57,791 nt of DNA from an uncultured Christensenella sp. (GTDB lineage: Bacteria; Bacillota; Clostridia; Christensenellales; Borkfalkiaceae), in the NCBI GenBank assembly GCA_910583855.1, contig CAJTYL010000010.1:1-57791 (forward strand), in the 5' to 3' direction. The position numbers and the translations under genes are program-made. Positions 41,221 through 49,582 of this stretch are shown here, in pieces (the first letter of the stretch is position 1; each line of letters opens with the position of its first letter). Below the pieces are notes generated by a model, which saw nothing but the letters and a program-made list of their open reading frames with translations, was not told the DNA's origin and ran no database searches.

Positions 41221-42450
41221 TTAGCCACAAAAAACCAAGCGCGCGCCGATACTCGCACCCGCACACGACGCAGAATCGCAACCGAAATAGAAAGCCCCCG
41301 CATAAGCGCCAACGCTGCGATCGCCCCCGAAATACGGGACGCTGCCGGTGTAAACATATCCGTAGTCGGGATAGAAAGTAGTTTGGCTTCCGCCGGGCTT
41401 TTTGGGAATAAACCCACCTACGTTTCCGCCCTCGACGTCTTTATAAAGCTGCGGGTAATTAAAGGTTTCCGTGTTGCGTGGATAGCTGTCGTATCCTGCG
41501 CCCGTGTCGTTGAAATTTCCGTCGCCAATAAGAGAAACACCCGCCGCAAAATACAGCCCGTCAACCCATTGACAGAGGTTGCCCCAAAAGTCCTCCATAC
41601 CCAAAAACTTGACCGTGTCGTTTGCAGTAGAGTTTCCGGTCGTTCCGTAAAACATACCTTTTGTATCGGTTGCACCCGTGTCGCGGTATGCGCTCGCGTT
41701 TGTGTAACCTTGCCCGAGTGCCGCTTGGCTGTCAAGGTTTTTGAACATTATCAAGTAAAGCACCTGCAAAGCGGTCAACTTGTTCCACGAAAGCTGTTCG
41801 TATCCCGCGCCGTTCGCTTGCGCCGCCGCTCTTGCCGCTCCGAGCTTGATATTACCCGTAACCGTCTTGCCGGTCAGAGAGCGAAGTTTTCCGCTTCCGT
41901 CTTTATATCCCAAATATGCGCCGATATAGAACTTGTCTTTGACTTCGCCCTTATAGCTGAAAGCGTAGTCCGTGAAGCCCTCCATTAAAGCGTTGGAGAT
42001 TTTTACTTCGAGATACTTGTCTACGCGCGCGATTTTGTAATAGAATTTCGGAATTTCTATCATAACGTCGCCAGCGTTGCCGCTCGAAATATCTGCGGGC
42101 GTTCCGTCCTCGAATTGCGCGAAGTTGTACGGGTTCAGATACCCGACCACCTTTCCGTCTTTAAGCAAACACGGCTTTATTCTGTTGAACGGGTAGCGGG
42201 ACAGCCAACTTCCGCCGTTAAACGACCCGTTATTCCCACTTGCAGGAACAGCCCCAGCTGCCGCGTCAGTATATTCACAAGCCGTTGCGGGGCTGCTGTC
42301 CGTCGTGTCAATTCTTACGCCGTACAGCTCCAAGATTACGCTATATCCGGGTTCGCCGCGCTCTCCTTTTTCTCCGCGTTCTCCGCGCTCCCCTCTTTCG
42401 CCCCTGTCGCCTTTCGGACCGATGACATTTCCCAAGTCAAATTCTGCCAT
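41221..42450 (-). CDS. Collagen-like tail fibre with C-type-lectin/FGE-type domain; DGR target
   Basis: About 409 aa. After a short N-terminus come nine Gly-X-Y triplets (residues 11-37), a collagen-like stalk, then a long domain with WNKLTALQVLYLIMFKNLDSQ, GMEDFWGNLCQWVDGL and GGFIPKKPGGS, the style of formylglycine-generating-enzyme-like C-type lectin folds used by DGR variable proteins. The last 42 residues are encoded by the variable repeat. Start: ATG at 42450, 8 bases after GGAGG; the TTG at 42465 overlaps that box. It probably forms the receptor-binding tip of the phage tail. Confidence 0.92.
   Translation of the reverse strand: MAEFDLGNVIGPKGDRGERGERGERGEKGERGEPGYSVILELYGVRIDTTDSSPATACEYTDAAAGAVPASGNNGSFNGGSWLSRYPFNRIKPCLLKDGKVVGYLNPYNFAQFEDGTPADISSGNAGDVMIEIPKFYYKIARVDKYLEVKISNALMEGFTDYAFSYKGEVKDKFYIGAYLGYKDGSGKLRSLTGKTVTGNIKLGAARAAAQANGAGYEQLSWNKLTALQVLYLIMFKNLDSQAALGQGYTNASAYRDTGATDTKGMFYGTTGNSTANDTVKFLGMEDFWGNLCQWVDGLYFAAGVSLIGDGNFNDTGAGYDSYPRNTETFNYPQLYKDVEGGNVGGFIPKKPGGSQTTFYPDYGYVYTGSVPYFGGDRSVGAYAGAFYFGCDSASCAGASIGARLVFCG
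41236..41349 (-). repeat. DGR variable repeat (VR)
   Basis: The 3' end of the fibre gene, homologous to the template at 41054-41167. Fifteen codons carry adenine-site changes. Relative to the template they are N-S, N-D, H-R, N-V, D-G, T-A, N-Y, one silent, N-G, N-D, N-C, N-G, N-S, T-A and H-R. The strong, adenine-only bias is the signature of past retrohoming. Confidence 0.95.
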
Positions 42451-42468
42451 TTTTATTTCCTCCAAAAA

Positions 42469-43725
42469 TTAAAAGTTTATGATTAAATGTCCGTACAGCG
42501 GACTTTCCTTGTCGCGCTCCACGCGCAACGGGTTTTCTACGAAGTCGGGCGATATGACGTATAAATGCCCGTCCTCCCTTACTTCCATACGGAAGAAGCC
42601 CGAGGGTAAAGGTATCATGTTCCCGGGGTCGCCCTTGTCTCCCTTGTCGCCCTTGTCTCCCTTGATACCCTGTGCGCCCGAGAGGTCGGTCAAGAACTCG
42701 TAACCCTCGGGGGTCTTGATAAAGAGCTTTGCGTTGTCCTCGTCCTCCACGTCGCCCGTGTTGATGATAACGAAGCCATACAAACGAACTCCGTCCGTCG
42801 CGTAGCCCTCGTTCATTGCTTCGATAGACGGATAAGTTTTGTCAGCCTTGAAGCCCACGCCCTCGGGAATATAAATATCCAACACGGGGTCGTTTTCCGT
42901 TCCCACGTTTACGACGCGCGCTTCGCTTCCGGGCGGGAGCGTTACAACCTTACCGATTTTTACAAACGCGGGTTTTCCCTGCGGTATTTCAAAATCAAAC
43001 ACCGCGTCGCTTGTCGTTCCGCTATTTGTTACCTTTGCGGGTTGGTCGTAGTCAACCGTCTTTACAGACCCAACAACAAACTCGCCCGTGTCGCCTTTCT
43101 CGCCTTTCAGCTCGTTAAATTTGAGCCTCCCGTCCTCGGTAAGCCCGACGCTCGGCGTTCCAACCTTGCCCGCGTCGGTGTTGTCGGGCGGTTGAAGCAA
43201 TGCGTCCACGCTGTCCTCCAACTGCTCCACTTTCACGGTCATATCGTTAAGCCGCGCCAGCTCGCCTCCTACGGGGTCGACGGTCTCGCCGCTCGACACT
43301 CCGCTGTCGTCGACGGTAGTCTTATAAATACCGCTTGCAAGCCTCGTGGTGGCTTTATTGTCGCGGTCGACTTCCGAATACGTGAATACGAGTTCAAGCT
43401 CGCCCACGGTGTCCGTAAAGGCTTTCGGGAGCGGGGTCTCGAAAAGCATATATTTCTCGTTTTCGATTTCCGCGTCCTCCGTGTAGAGCAGACTGTAAAT
43501 GTCTTTATTGAACTGCTTACGATTGCCGAATCGGTCGAGCGTGGTTCTGAATACCGTACACAGCGGGCTGGTGGTAGGCGAGCGGTTCTGCGTGTACGGC
43601 ACGTATGCCTGTAACACGACGAAACCGTATCCGCCCTTATAGAGCCGCGTTTGTGCGAGTGGAATCACGGTGCCGCTCACGCCGAGCTTGACCGCGATTT
43701 TGCGGAGCTGTTGAATTTCTTTCAT
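42469..43725 (-). CDS. BppU-like baseplate/fibre protein with a collagen stretch
   Basis: 418 aa. The N-terminal ~140 residues form a beta domain (TRLYKGGYGFVVLQAYVP, then TVFRTTLDRFGNRK) like the attachment domain of BppU-type baseplate proteins. A coiled coil follows (LARLNDMTVKVEQLEDSVDALL), then repeated interdomain loops with GEKGDTG and, near residue 355, a Gly-X-Y run (GIKGDKGDKGDKGDPG). It lies 18 bases upstream of the variable fibre and probably carries it on the tail. AGGAG precedes the ATG at 43725. Confidence 0.75.
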   Translation of the reverse strand: MKEIQQLRKIAVKLGVSGTVIPLAQTRLYKGGYGFVVLQAYVPYTQNRSPTTSPLCTVFRTTLDRFGNRKQFNKDIYSLLYTEDAEIENEKYMLFETPLPKAFTDTVGELELVFTYSEVDRDNKATTRLASGIYKTTVDDSGVSSGETVDPVGGELARLNDMTVKVEQLEDSVDALLQPPDNTDAGKVGTPSVGLTEDGRLKFNELKGEKGDTGEFVVGSVKTVDYDQPAKVTNSGTTSDAVFDFEIPQGKPAFVKIGKVVTLPPGSEARVVNVGTENDPVLDIYIPEGVGFKADKTYPSIEAMNEGYATDGVRLYGFVIINTGDVEDEDNAKLFIKTPEGYEFLTDLSGAQGIKGDKGDKGDKGDPGNMIPLPSGFFRMEVREDGHLYVISPDFVENPLRVERDKESPLYGHLIINF

Positions 43726-43744
43726 TGTTTATTCTCCTATTTGC

Positions 43745-43773
43745 TTGATTTTTGTGCCTGTTTTATGTATAAT
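43745..43773 (+). promoter_or_regulatory. Promoter of the plus-strand lipoprotein gene
   Basis: TTGATT (43745-43750), 17 bases, TATAAT (43768-43773). It serves the only plus-strand gene in this prophage block, so the lipoprotein can be made independently of the late operon, for instance in the lysogen. Confidence 0.8.
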
Positions 43774-43784
43774 ATTTACACCTA

Positions 43785-43822
43785 TGGAGGTGTATTATGG
43801 GAAAAATTGGAGGTTCATTATG
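43785..43822 (+). promoter_or_regulatory. Tandem duplicated RBS-ATG units
   Basis: Two copies of a GGAGG-T-N-T/C-ATTATGGG unit, with starts at 43797 and 43820, 23 bases apart and therefore in different frames. Both spacings are good, so both starts should be used. Together with the C tract they decide which N-terminus is made. Confidence 0.8.
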
Positions 43823-44378
43823 GGTAAAAAATTTACTATTAAAAACTACCCCCCCCCCCGAAAAATTAAGTTATCCACATAAATTTCGGGTTTTGGCTCT
43901 TTTCGTGCTTTTTGCTCTTGTTTTTGCTTTTTCGGGCTGCACGGATTCCACAAAGCCCGACGCGAACCCCGGCAACGATAGTGAGCCGCCGCTTTATTCC
44001 TTGTCTGATATTCAAGCGGCAATAGCCGAGGGCGATTATTTGTCGCCCGATTATGAAAACGCAAATTACCCCTCAATTTCCTTTGCTTCGTCGTTTGCAA
44101 GGCTTTCGGTTTATACGGAAACATTTTGGCAGCGTTATGATATTTCGGGGAATAAGGCAGGATACATATACTCCTCAACCATTACCGACAGTTACGACGC
44201 TATCAAAATCGAACACGCCTACTTTTCACGGTATGGAAATTCGATTTATAGGTGGGTCAAAGTTACCTTATACCAACAGAGCGAGTTTATTGTTAGTGAA
44301 TACGAATCAGTTAATAATTTAGAGGCGCGATTTTATTTTATATGCAGTGTTGGTTCTCTCACTGTGTCCGCCGCTTAA
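43797..44378 (+). CDS. Phase-variable lipoprotein (moron-like) inside the tail operon
   Basis: 193 aa from the ATG at 43797. The signal core is LALFVLFALVFAF and the lipobox FSGC has Cys 48. The mature part is about 145 residues of mostly beta pattern and is not recognised. The N-terminus passes through an 11-C tract as Pro-Pro-Pro. A second ATG at 43820 with its own GGAGG box reads a different frame, which stops after 16 residues at this tract length but would enter the lipoprotein with 10 or 13 C. It lies opposite to all neighbours and ends 4 bases into the 1226-aa gene. It is probably a lysogeny-expressed surface protein; superinfection exclusion is speculation. Confidence 0.85.
   Translation: MGKIGGSLWVKNLLLKTTPPPEKLSYPHKFRVLALFVLFALVFAFSGCTDSTKPDANPGNDSEPPLYSLSDIQAAIAEGDYLSPDYENANYPSISFASSFARLSVYTETFWQRYDISGNKAGYIYSSTITDSYDAIKIEHAYFSRYGNSIYRWVKVTLYQQSEFIVSEYESVNNLEARFYFICSVGSLTVSAA
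43849..43859 (+). repeat. Poly-C tract of 11, likely phase-variation site
   Basis: Uninterrupted run of eleven C between the start codons and the signal-peptide region of the lipoprotein gene. Mononucleotide tracts of this length slip readily during replication. Assembly error is the main alternative. Confidence 0.85.
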
Positions 44379-47300
44379 TCACTGAATACTGGAAATAGCC
44401 ACCAGCTTTTGAGCCTCTGCTCGGCTGGTGTTTTTTCTACATTCTTGATGATATACGCATACCGTGCGCCTCCGTCGCTTTCCTCGTATAACGCTATCGC
44501 TTTTATTTTTTCCAAGTCTACGCCCGTGGGCTTGGTTATTCTTAACTCAATAGCATTTAATGAGGCATTGTCTATCAAGGAATATTGCACGTTATCCGCA
44601 AGAACACTGTGGAGCGAAGCGTTTATGTCTTGATTAAACATACTTTGCGTTTCACTCAAAAGGCACATTTTTAATTCGCTTTCCTTTTCGCCGAACAGAT
44701 TTGAAAGCGTGATAAAATCTTCACTGTCTTGCGCTGTCGGGCGGTGTAGTAGGTTTATTTGAAAATTAAACGATATAGCCTCGCGGTTGTCTTTATCAAG
44801 CCCTATCGTATACGGAGACGGGAGGAATATATCGCTTTCATTTTCGGTTGGCACGTAGGTGGCTTTGGGAAGCTGCCGCGCCTGTTCTATTGTCCAGTTT
44901 GTTTTATTAAAAAGGCGGAAAGTGAAAAGGTCGGCTCTGCCCATAACGTCCACATAGCGGTGCGACTGTTGCGCAACGTATGCCTCGCCATTCTCTTTTA
45001 CTCCCGACAGCCCCGCGTCTATAAAATCGCCAGCCTTAAAATTATCCTCCATATCCCACTCGAAAATCATACCGTTTCTCGTCGGGTAATGCAGAAGCGA
45101 AACAACGCATTGTGCGTTGTCTTTTGCTTCAAGCGGTGCGACGCTGTTTTCTCCGTTTCTCACAGTCTCTCCCGACGGAAACATAGAATCTGCCGGAATC
45201 AGTTGTCCGTATCCTCCTATATGCTCACGACGTCGGTCTGCCTGAAATTTCGTGTATGCGAAATTAGGAAGCGAATAGCTCCCCTTGCCAAATATGGTAT
45301 ATTTTATAAAATTCTTCCATTTGGTCGCGCTCAAAAACCTTGCATTGGTTTTTGCGGTCGGCTGCGTGGTTGATAATTCTATAAATTCCATAAGGCGAAC
45401 CTCTCGGCGCACTTTTGACCGCTCGCTTACCTCGTAAAATCTCGGCTCGCTTGGTATGGTAACGATTTTTGCAAGCTGGTTGAAGTTTTTAGAATACGTT
45501 ACCTTTTGCAAAATCGCGTCTGCGTGATTTTCGTTTTCGGTCGCTATAACATAATACGGCTCTCCGTAAATATCCACGAGGTCACCGCTTTCTTTTTCGC
45601 TTCCTGCTGGCGCGTATTCCTGCCTTTGGTATTCCGTATTACCAACTCTAATTAACTGCCCGAACAAGTTCTCTGTAAACCGTTCACTGTCGATTATTTT
45701 GTCTTGCTGTCCGTAATATTGCTCGTGGTGCGGATATTTTTCAAGCGACGAATTTCGCATAAAGTTCTGTATATCGGGACGAACCTGCGAAACGCGAAGC
45801 TCGTCCTGCGTTCTGTACTTTACGTGAATGAGCAAATCGTTAAACTTTAATTTTTCGGGCTTATTGATTACACTGCCGAATAATCTCCGACAAATCTCTT
45901 GAAGTGCATAGAGAAACGTACCGCTATTTGCTTGCGGCGGAACGTAATTTAAGCCGAGAATTTTTTTGCTCCCCAGTGTATAATAAATCGCGTTCCCTTT
46001 TGCTGGCTGTATCCTTTTCGGGTTATCGCTGGTTAAAATTTGATAAACGCTTTCCTCAAAAATACTTTCAAGGGCGTTCCTCGTCTCGTTTTGGTATTTA
46101 ATATCCAGCTCCAATATTTCTATTATGGGGCGCGAGGCGCAAATTTCCGCGTTATCGTTAGACGCAAGATATGTGCTGTCGCCCGCCTTTACCACAAGCC
46201 ATTCGTCAACCTCGTTTTGAGGCGAAAAAAGGTTTGTTACGTAGCTATCGTACTGCGTGAAGTAGTCGGATAAATTTTGGCTATTAAATACAGTCAATTT
46301 AATGCTCGTATCCGCTTTCTTTTTTGTGTCTCCAAGTTGGCGGAAGCTCAACAAAAATCGGTCTGTTCCGTCGTCCGCAAATTCAATGTAGGGTATAGCG
46401 TGTAGGTAATATCCTATTTGAAGCAAAATCTCCCATAGGTTTTTCTGCTCGAAAATAGTCTCTTGCATTGTTGCGGCTTGCAGGCGCGCTACCCATTCCG
46501 TACTAATCGCTAACGGGTATTTTTCCACAAGTTCATCGACACCGATTTTTGAGTTATCGATTATTTGAGTATCTACCGTCAATAATGCTTTTTTTAGAAG
46601 CTCATAGCAGGAATATTTTTTTCCTTTCATCAGAAACTTCCCGCCGTTCACGTCAACCATTTCAACGGTCGCGGTTACGTTTGTTTTTACATAAACGCTC
46701 GGGGCTTGTGTTGGATTTGACTTTATTATAATTTTATCCAACTGCTTTTTGTTGAAGTACCAATAATCGTCGTTCAAACTACTTGTATTAAGCCCTGACC
46801 AATAGCCCGTACACGAATAATATTGCCGAGCCGGTATGCTTGTTCCACCGCTCGCGTAAAACGCTTCTCGGGTCTGTATCTCATACTCATACCAACAAAT
46901 ATAAACATTCCCATCGTCTCCCGTTGAAATCGCCTCTTCGTCCGCCATTGCAAATGTTGCAAACGAGGCTTTTTCGTAATGCGAATTTGCGGTCGCCCAA
47001 CTTATTGGAACATATATCGTATTATCTGAACCTGTTAGCTCTGTATCGCCTATCCATTTAGAATTTAATATTCTAAAACCCGATTTTGTATCATTTCTAC
47101 TCCAAACACTTCCGTAGTACGGTGTTTCGCAAATATACAAAGTATTGTTTTCGACCTTTGTTCTCAATGAAAGGGAAACGAAGCCACTGCTGCTTGTCGG
47201 GAAACTCGTTAAGTCTACGAGTGTTCCGTTGTCTGTTTCTTCTGCCTCAAACCGCACGTCGGCTATATATCGTCCGTCGCTGTCTTGTGTTGCGCGTCGT

Positions 47301-48055
47301 CTATATTTTTTCCACGTTACGGTCGTTTTGGTAGGTATCTCTCCAATTTCTTGCCACGAGTTGCCCGTCCCAGCATACGCGGTTAATTTTGGAATATCAA
47401 ATTCAAATTCACGGGCTGTACTTGCGTTGATTTTTGCAATAAGCCTATTTAGACTTTCGGTTCTGCTCCATTCAAATTTGAAATTCGTCTCAAAGTATGT
47501 TATGCTTGGTCTGTCTTGCGTAGCGTGTGCGTAATCGACACCGTTCCAATTCAGAAGCCAGTTATTGAAACTGTCCGAGTGTCCCCCGTCGGTAAAAGTG
47601 TTGTATGAAGAGCCGCCCGGATAGACATTTGCCACCGCGACCCCCTCGTCGGGCAACGTGGTTCTGTAATTCAAATCAACGTCTTGCAACTCATACGTGA
47701 GAGCAATATTATCGACGTGCATATTCTGCGCCACGGCGGACGCTTCGATGAGGTTCACGCGGTGGGTGCAAATCTCGGGCGCGCCCACATACTCCTCCAC
47801 GTCGTCGTGTTCGACTACCATATCCCACCGACGCGGTTCGTCTGTGTAGTCGGCTTTTGTGTAGCGTTCAACTCTGAATTTTGTTTTTGGAGGGAATGCG
47901 TTTCGAGTGGCTATCGGCATACTTTTGAGAATGACCTCGCCGCTGTCGAGCGTTTCGTCGAGCTTATCTTCGAGAAAAATCGGCGCGACGGTGTATTCGG
48001 TATATTCAGTTGATTTCTTTCCGTTTTCCCAAAGGAAAACCCTCCAATAGTACAT
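44375..48055 (-). CDS. Large tail protein (1226 aa)
   Basis: The longest gene in the window. The N-terminus (MYYWRVFLWENGKK, then EYTVAPIFLEDKLDETLDSG) resembles the tail-associated proteins that start the distal tail of Firmicute phages, and the rest is mixed beta and helical with no transmembrane segments. A C-terminal region (AKTNARFLSATKWKNFIKY) is not recognised. It lies between the Gly-rich 188-aa gene and the fibre genes, so it probably forms the tail tip or hub. Not a tape measure: it lacks long helical repeats. Its stop overlaps the stop of the plus-strand lipoprotein gene. Confidence 0.7.
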   Translation of the reverse strand: MYYWRVFLWENGKKSTEYTEYTVAPIFLEDKLDETLDSGEVILKSMPIATRNAFPPKTKFRVERYTKADYTDEPRRWDMVVEHDDVEEYVGAPEICTHRVNLIEASAVAQNMHVDNIALTYELQDVDLNYRTTLPDEGVAVANVYPGGSSYNTFTDGGHSDSFNNWLLNWNGVDYAHATQDRPSITYFETNFKFEWSRTESLNRLIAKINASTAREFEFDIPKLTAYAGTGNSWQEIGEIPTKTTVTWKKYRRRATQDSDGRYIADVRFEAEETDNGTLVDLTSFPTSSSGFVSLSLRTKVENNTLYICETPYYGSVWSRNDTKSGFRILNSKWIGDTELTGSDNTIYVPISWATANSHYEKASFATFAMADEEAISTGDDGNVYICWYEYEIQTREAFYASGGTSIPARQYYSCTGYWSGLNTSSLNDDYWYFNKKQLDKIIIKSNPTQAPSVYVKTNVTATVEMVDVNGGKFLMKGKKYSCYELLKKALLTVDTQIIDNSKIGVDELVEKYPLAISTEWVARLQAATMQETIFEQKNLWEILLQIGYYLHAIPYIEFADDGTDRFLLSFRQLGDTKKKADTSIKLTVFNSQNLSDYFTQYDSYVTNLFSPQNEVDEWLVVKAGDSTYLASNDNAEICASRPIIEILELDIKYQNETRNALESIFEESVYQILTSDNPKRIQPAKGNAIYYTLGSKKILGLNYVPPQANSGTFLYALQEICRRLFGSVINKPEKLKFNDLLIHVKYRTQDELRVSQVRPDIQNFMRNSSLEKYPHHEQYYGQQDKIIDSERFTENLFGQLIRVGNTEYQRQEYAPAGSEKESGDLVDIYGEPYYVIATENENHADAILQKVTYSKNFNQLAKIVTIPSEPRFYEVSERSKVRREVRLMEFIELSTTQPTAKTNARFLSATKWKNFIKYTIFGKGSYSLPNFAYTKFQADRRREHIGGYGQLIPADSMFPSGETVRNGENSVAPLEAKDNAQCVVSLLHYPTRNGMIFEWDMEDNFKAGDFIDAGLSGVKENGEAYVAQQSHRYVDVMGRADLFTFRLFNKTNWTIEQARQLPKATYVPTENESDIFLPSPYTIGLDKDNREAISFNFQINLLHRPTAQDSEDFITLSNLFGEKESELKMCLLSETQSMFNQDINASLHSVLADNVQYSLIDNASLNAIELRITKPTGVDLEKIKAIALYEESDGGARYAYIIKNVEKTPAEQRLKSWWLFPVFSD

Positions 48056-48621
48056 TATCGCACCCTCCCCGTGTATGCGGAATAATTCGCCCTTGCAAGC
48101 AAGTAGGCTTGCGAGGTGTTCTCTTTGAACATTTCGTGCTGATACGTTCTTTCGCGCTCGGCGTACTTGAAACCGAGGCTTATGCCCGACGAAACCGCGC
48201 CCACGACCGCGCCGATAGCTGCTCCGATAGGACCAGCCATAGAACCAGCCGCCGCGCCTCCAAGCGCGCCCTGTCCTATACTCAAAACGTCGGTAACTTT
48301 TTCAATTCGGCGGTTCACGATTTGCTGATAGTTGCTATCGCCGTTGGTGCGTCCTATGTCGCTCACATAGTAATTGATAAACTCTCTGCCCGTCTGCGTG
48401 GCAAGCTGCACCCCGGCTTGAATTGCAAAAAACGTCGTCGGCGAGGTGGACTGCTTGACCTTTTCTCTTATGGTCGAATTGTAGTTCAGCACCTTTGTGA
48501 GCAGGGACTTCTCTTTGCCTTTCTTCTCGCCTCCGGTGTTCGTGTCGTCCGAACCGCCGAGCGCGCCACTGTCTCCCCTGCCTCCGTCGATGACGGTTAT
48601 TTTCAAATTATGCAGAGCCAT
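48055..48621 (-). CDS. Glycine-rich structural protein with membrane-active segment
   Basis: 188 aa. A Gly/Asp/Lys-rich N-terminus, a helical part, then a run of small residues (ALGGAAAGSMAGPIGAAIGA and on, about residues 120-150) that looks like a membrane-inserting Gly-zipper, and a tail YQHEMFKENTSQAYLLARANYS. Such segments occur in tape-measure or ejection proteins. It overlaps the next upstream gene by 14 bases. It may be a short ejection or tape-measure substitute; this is inference. Confidence 0.6.
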   Translation of the reverse strand: MALHNLKITVIDGGRGDSGALGGSDDTNTGGEKKGKEKSLLTKVLNYNSTIREKVKQSTSPTTFFAIQAGVQLATQTGREFINYYVSDIGRTNGDSNYQQIVNRRIEKVTDVLSIGQGALGGAAAGSMAGPIGAAIGAVVGAVSSGISLGFKYAERERTYQHEMFKENTSQAYLLARANYSAYTGRVR

Positions 48622-49582
48622 TTTTTACTCCTCTGATTACAAGCGTGAGCGTGTGGGTCTCGTTCCCGGTGTCCGCGTTTGTAGTTATTTGGTGGTCTTT
48701 AATAACCACCTCGTGCGTGTATGTCTTTTCGCCCCGCTTGACCGTGAGCGTGTAGGGCGTGTTATTGTCTGCCACTTTCTCCCCGTTCAGAGCCTTGTCG
48801 GAAATGTGGTTGATGAAAAGGTTGTCGTATCCCTCGAACACCAGCACAAACGAGCTGGCGCACGATAGGTTTATGTTTCCCACCTTGCGGGGGTTGTTGA
48901 TATATGGTACTGCGTCCTGCGTCATCACGTTTGCGACAGAGAAACTCGAAAGAGGCACGGCTGCGGTCTCCTGCGCGCCGCTGTCGTTTGTAAACGTAAC
49001 GCTGACGGTGTAATCACTGTAACTGTAAACGTCGGGATAGAGCATAATTACAACCTCCACCTCGGCAATAGCTGCCTCCCCAAACGGAGTGGACGACTGA
49101 ATGTCGCTTACTACGGGGCGACCGAAGAACACGACCGCCTTGCGGAGTTGGTCTCCGAACTGGACGGGTATGCGTAGCCCGCTCGTCTCAATGTTGCTGT
49201 CCTCGATTAAATATTCAAGGAGTTTGATTTTGCTTGTCTGCACGTAGTATTCAAGCGTTGCAGAAAGCACCGCCATATCAACGTCCTTTGAGTAAAGTCT
49301 TTCGACGTTGCCGAGCGATAAAAGGCAGAAAGAGCGGTTCAACGCTTCGAGGCGTGTCGCGTAGCCCTTTTCCTGCATTATTCTCTCGATTATTGTTTGG
49401 CTTGCCTCCGGGCGGTGTTTGAACGTGTAATATTCCACGTTCAGAATATCGCCGACAGTCTTTCCCTGCCAGCTCTCGGGCGAGGATATGTCGTCCACGG
49501 TAAAATTGACGTCCTCGTCCTCGAATATGCCCCGCACGATTGCGAGAACCGCGTCGGCGGTAATTCTTACTTTTTTGCTCAT
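48608..49582 (-). CDS. Phage structural protein, 324 aa (possible tail component)
   Basis: Not recognised. The helical N-terminal half (SWQGKTVGDILNVEYYTFKHRPEASQTI) is followed by a mid region (GDQLRKAVVFFGRPVVSD) and a beta-rich C-terminal half with Ig-like strands (YTLTVKRGEKTYTHEVVIKD). It lies between the head-completion genes and the tail tip, which is where tail-tube genes usually lie, but no tube motif is evident. It overlaps both neighbours. Confidence 0.6.
   Translation of the reverse strand: MSKKVRITADAVLAIVRGIFEDEDVNFTVDDISSPESWQGKTVGDILNVEYYTFKHRPEASQTIIERIMQEKGYATRLEALNRSFCLLSLGNVERLYSKDVDMAVLSATLEYYVQTSKIKLLEYLIEDSNIETSGLRIPVQFGDQLRKAVVFFGRPVVSDIQSSTPFGEAAIAEVEVVIMLYPDVYSYSDYTVSVTFTNDSGAQETAAVPLSSFSVANVMTQDAVPYINNPRKVGNINLSCASSFVLVFEGYDNLFINHISDKALNGEKVADNNTPYTLTVKRGEKTYTHEVVIKDHQITTNADTGNETHTLTLVIRGVKNGSA

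Noticed and set aside
43846..44178. Minus-strand reading frame opposite the lipoprotein gene
   Set aside because: It lacks a ribosome site, starts inside the lipoprotein gene and has no family features, whereas the plus frame has a promoter, ribosome box and lipobox.
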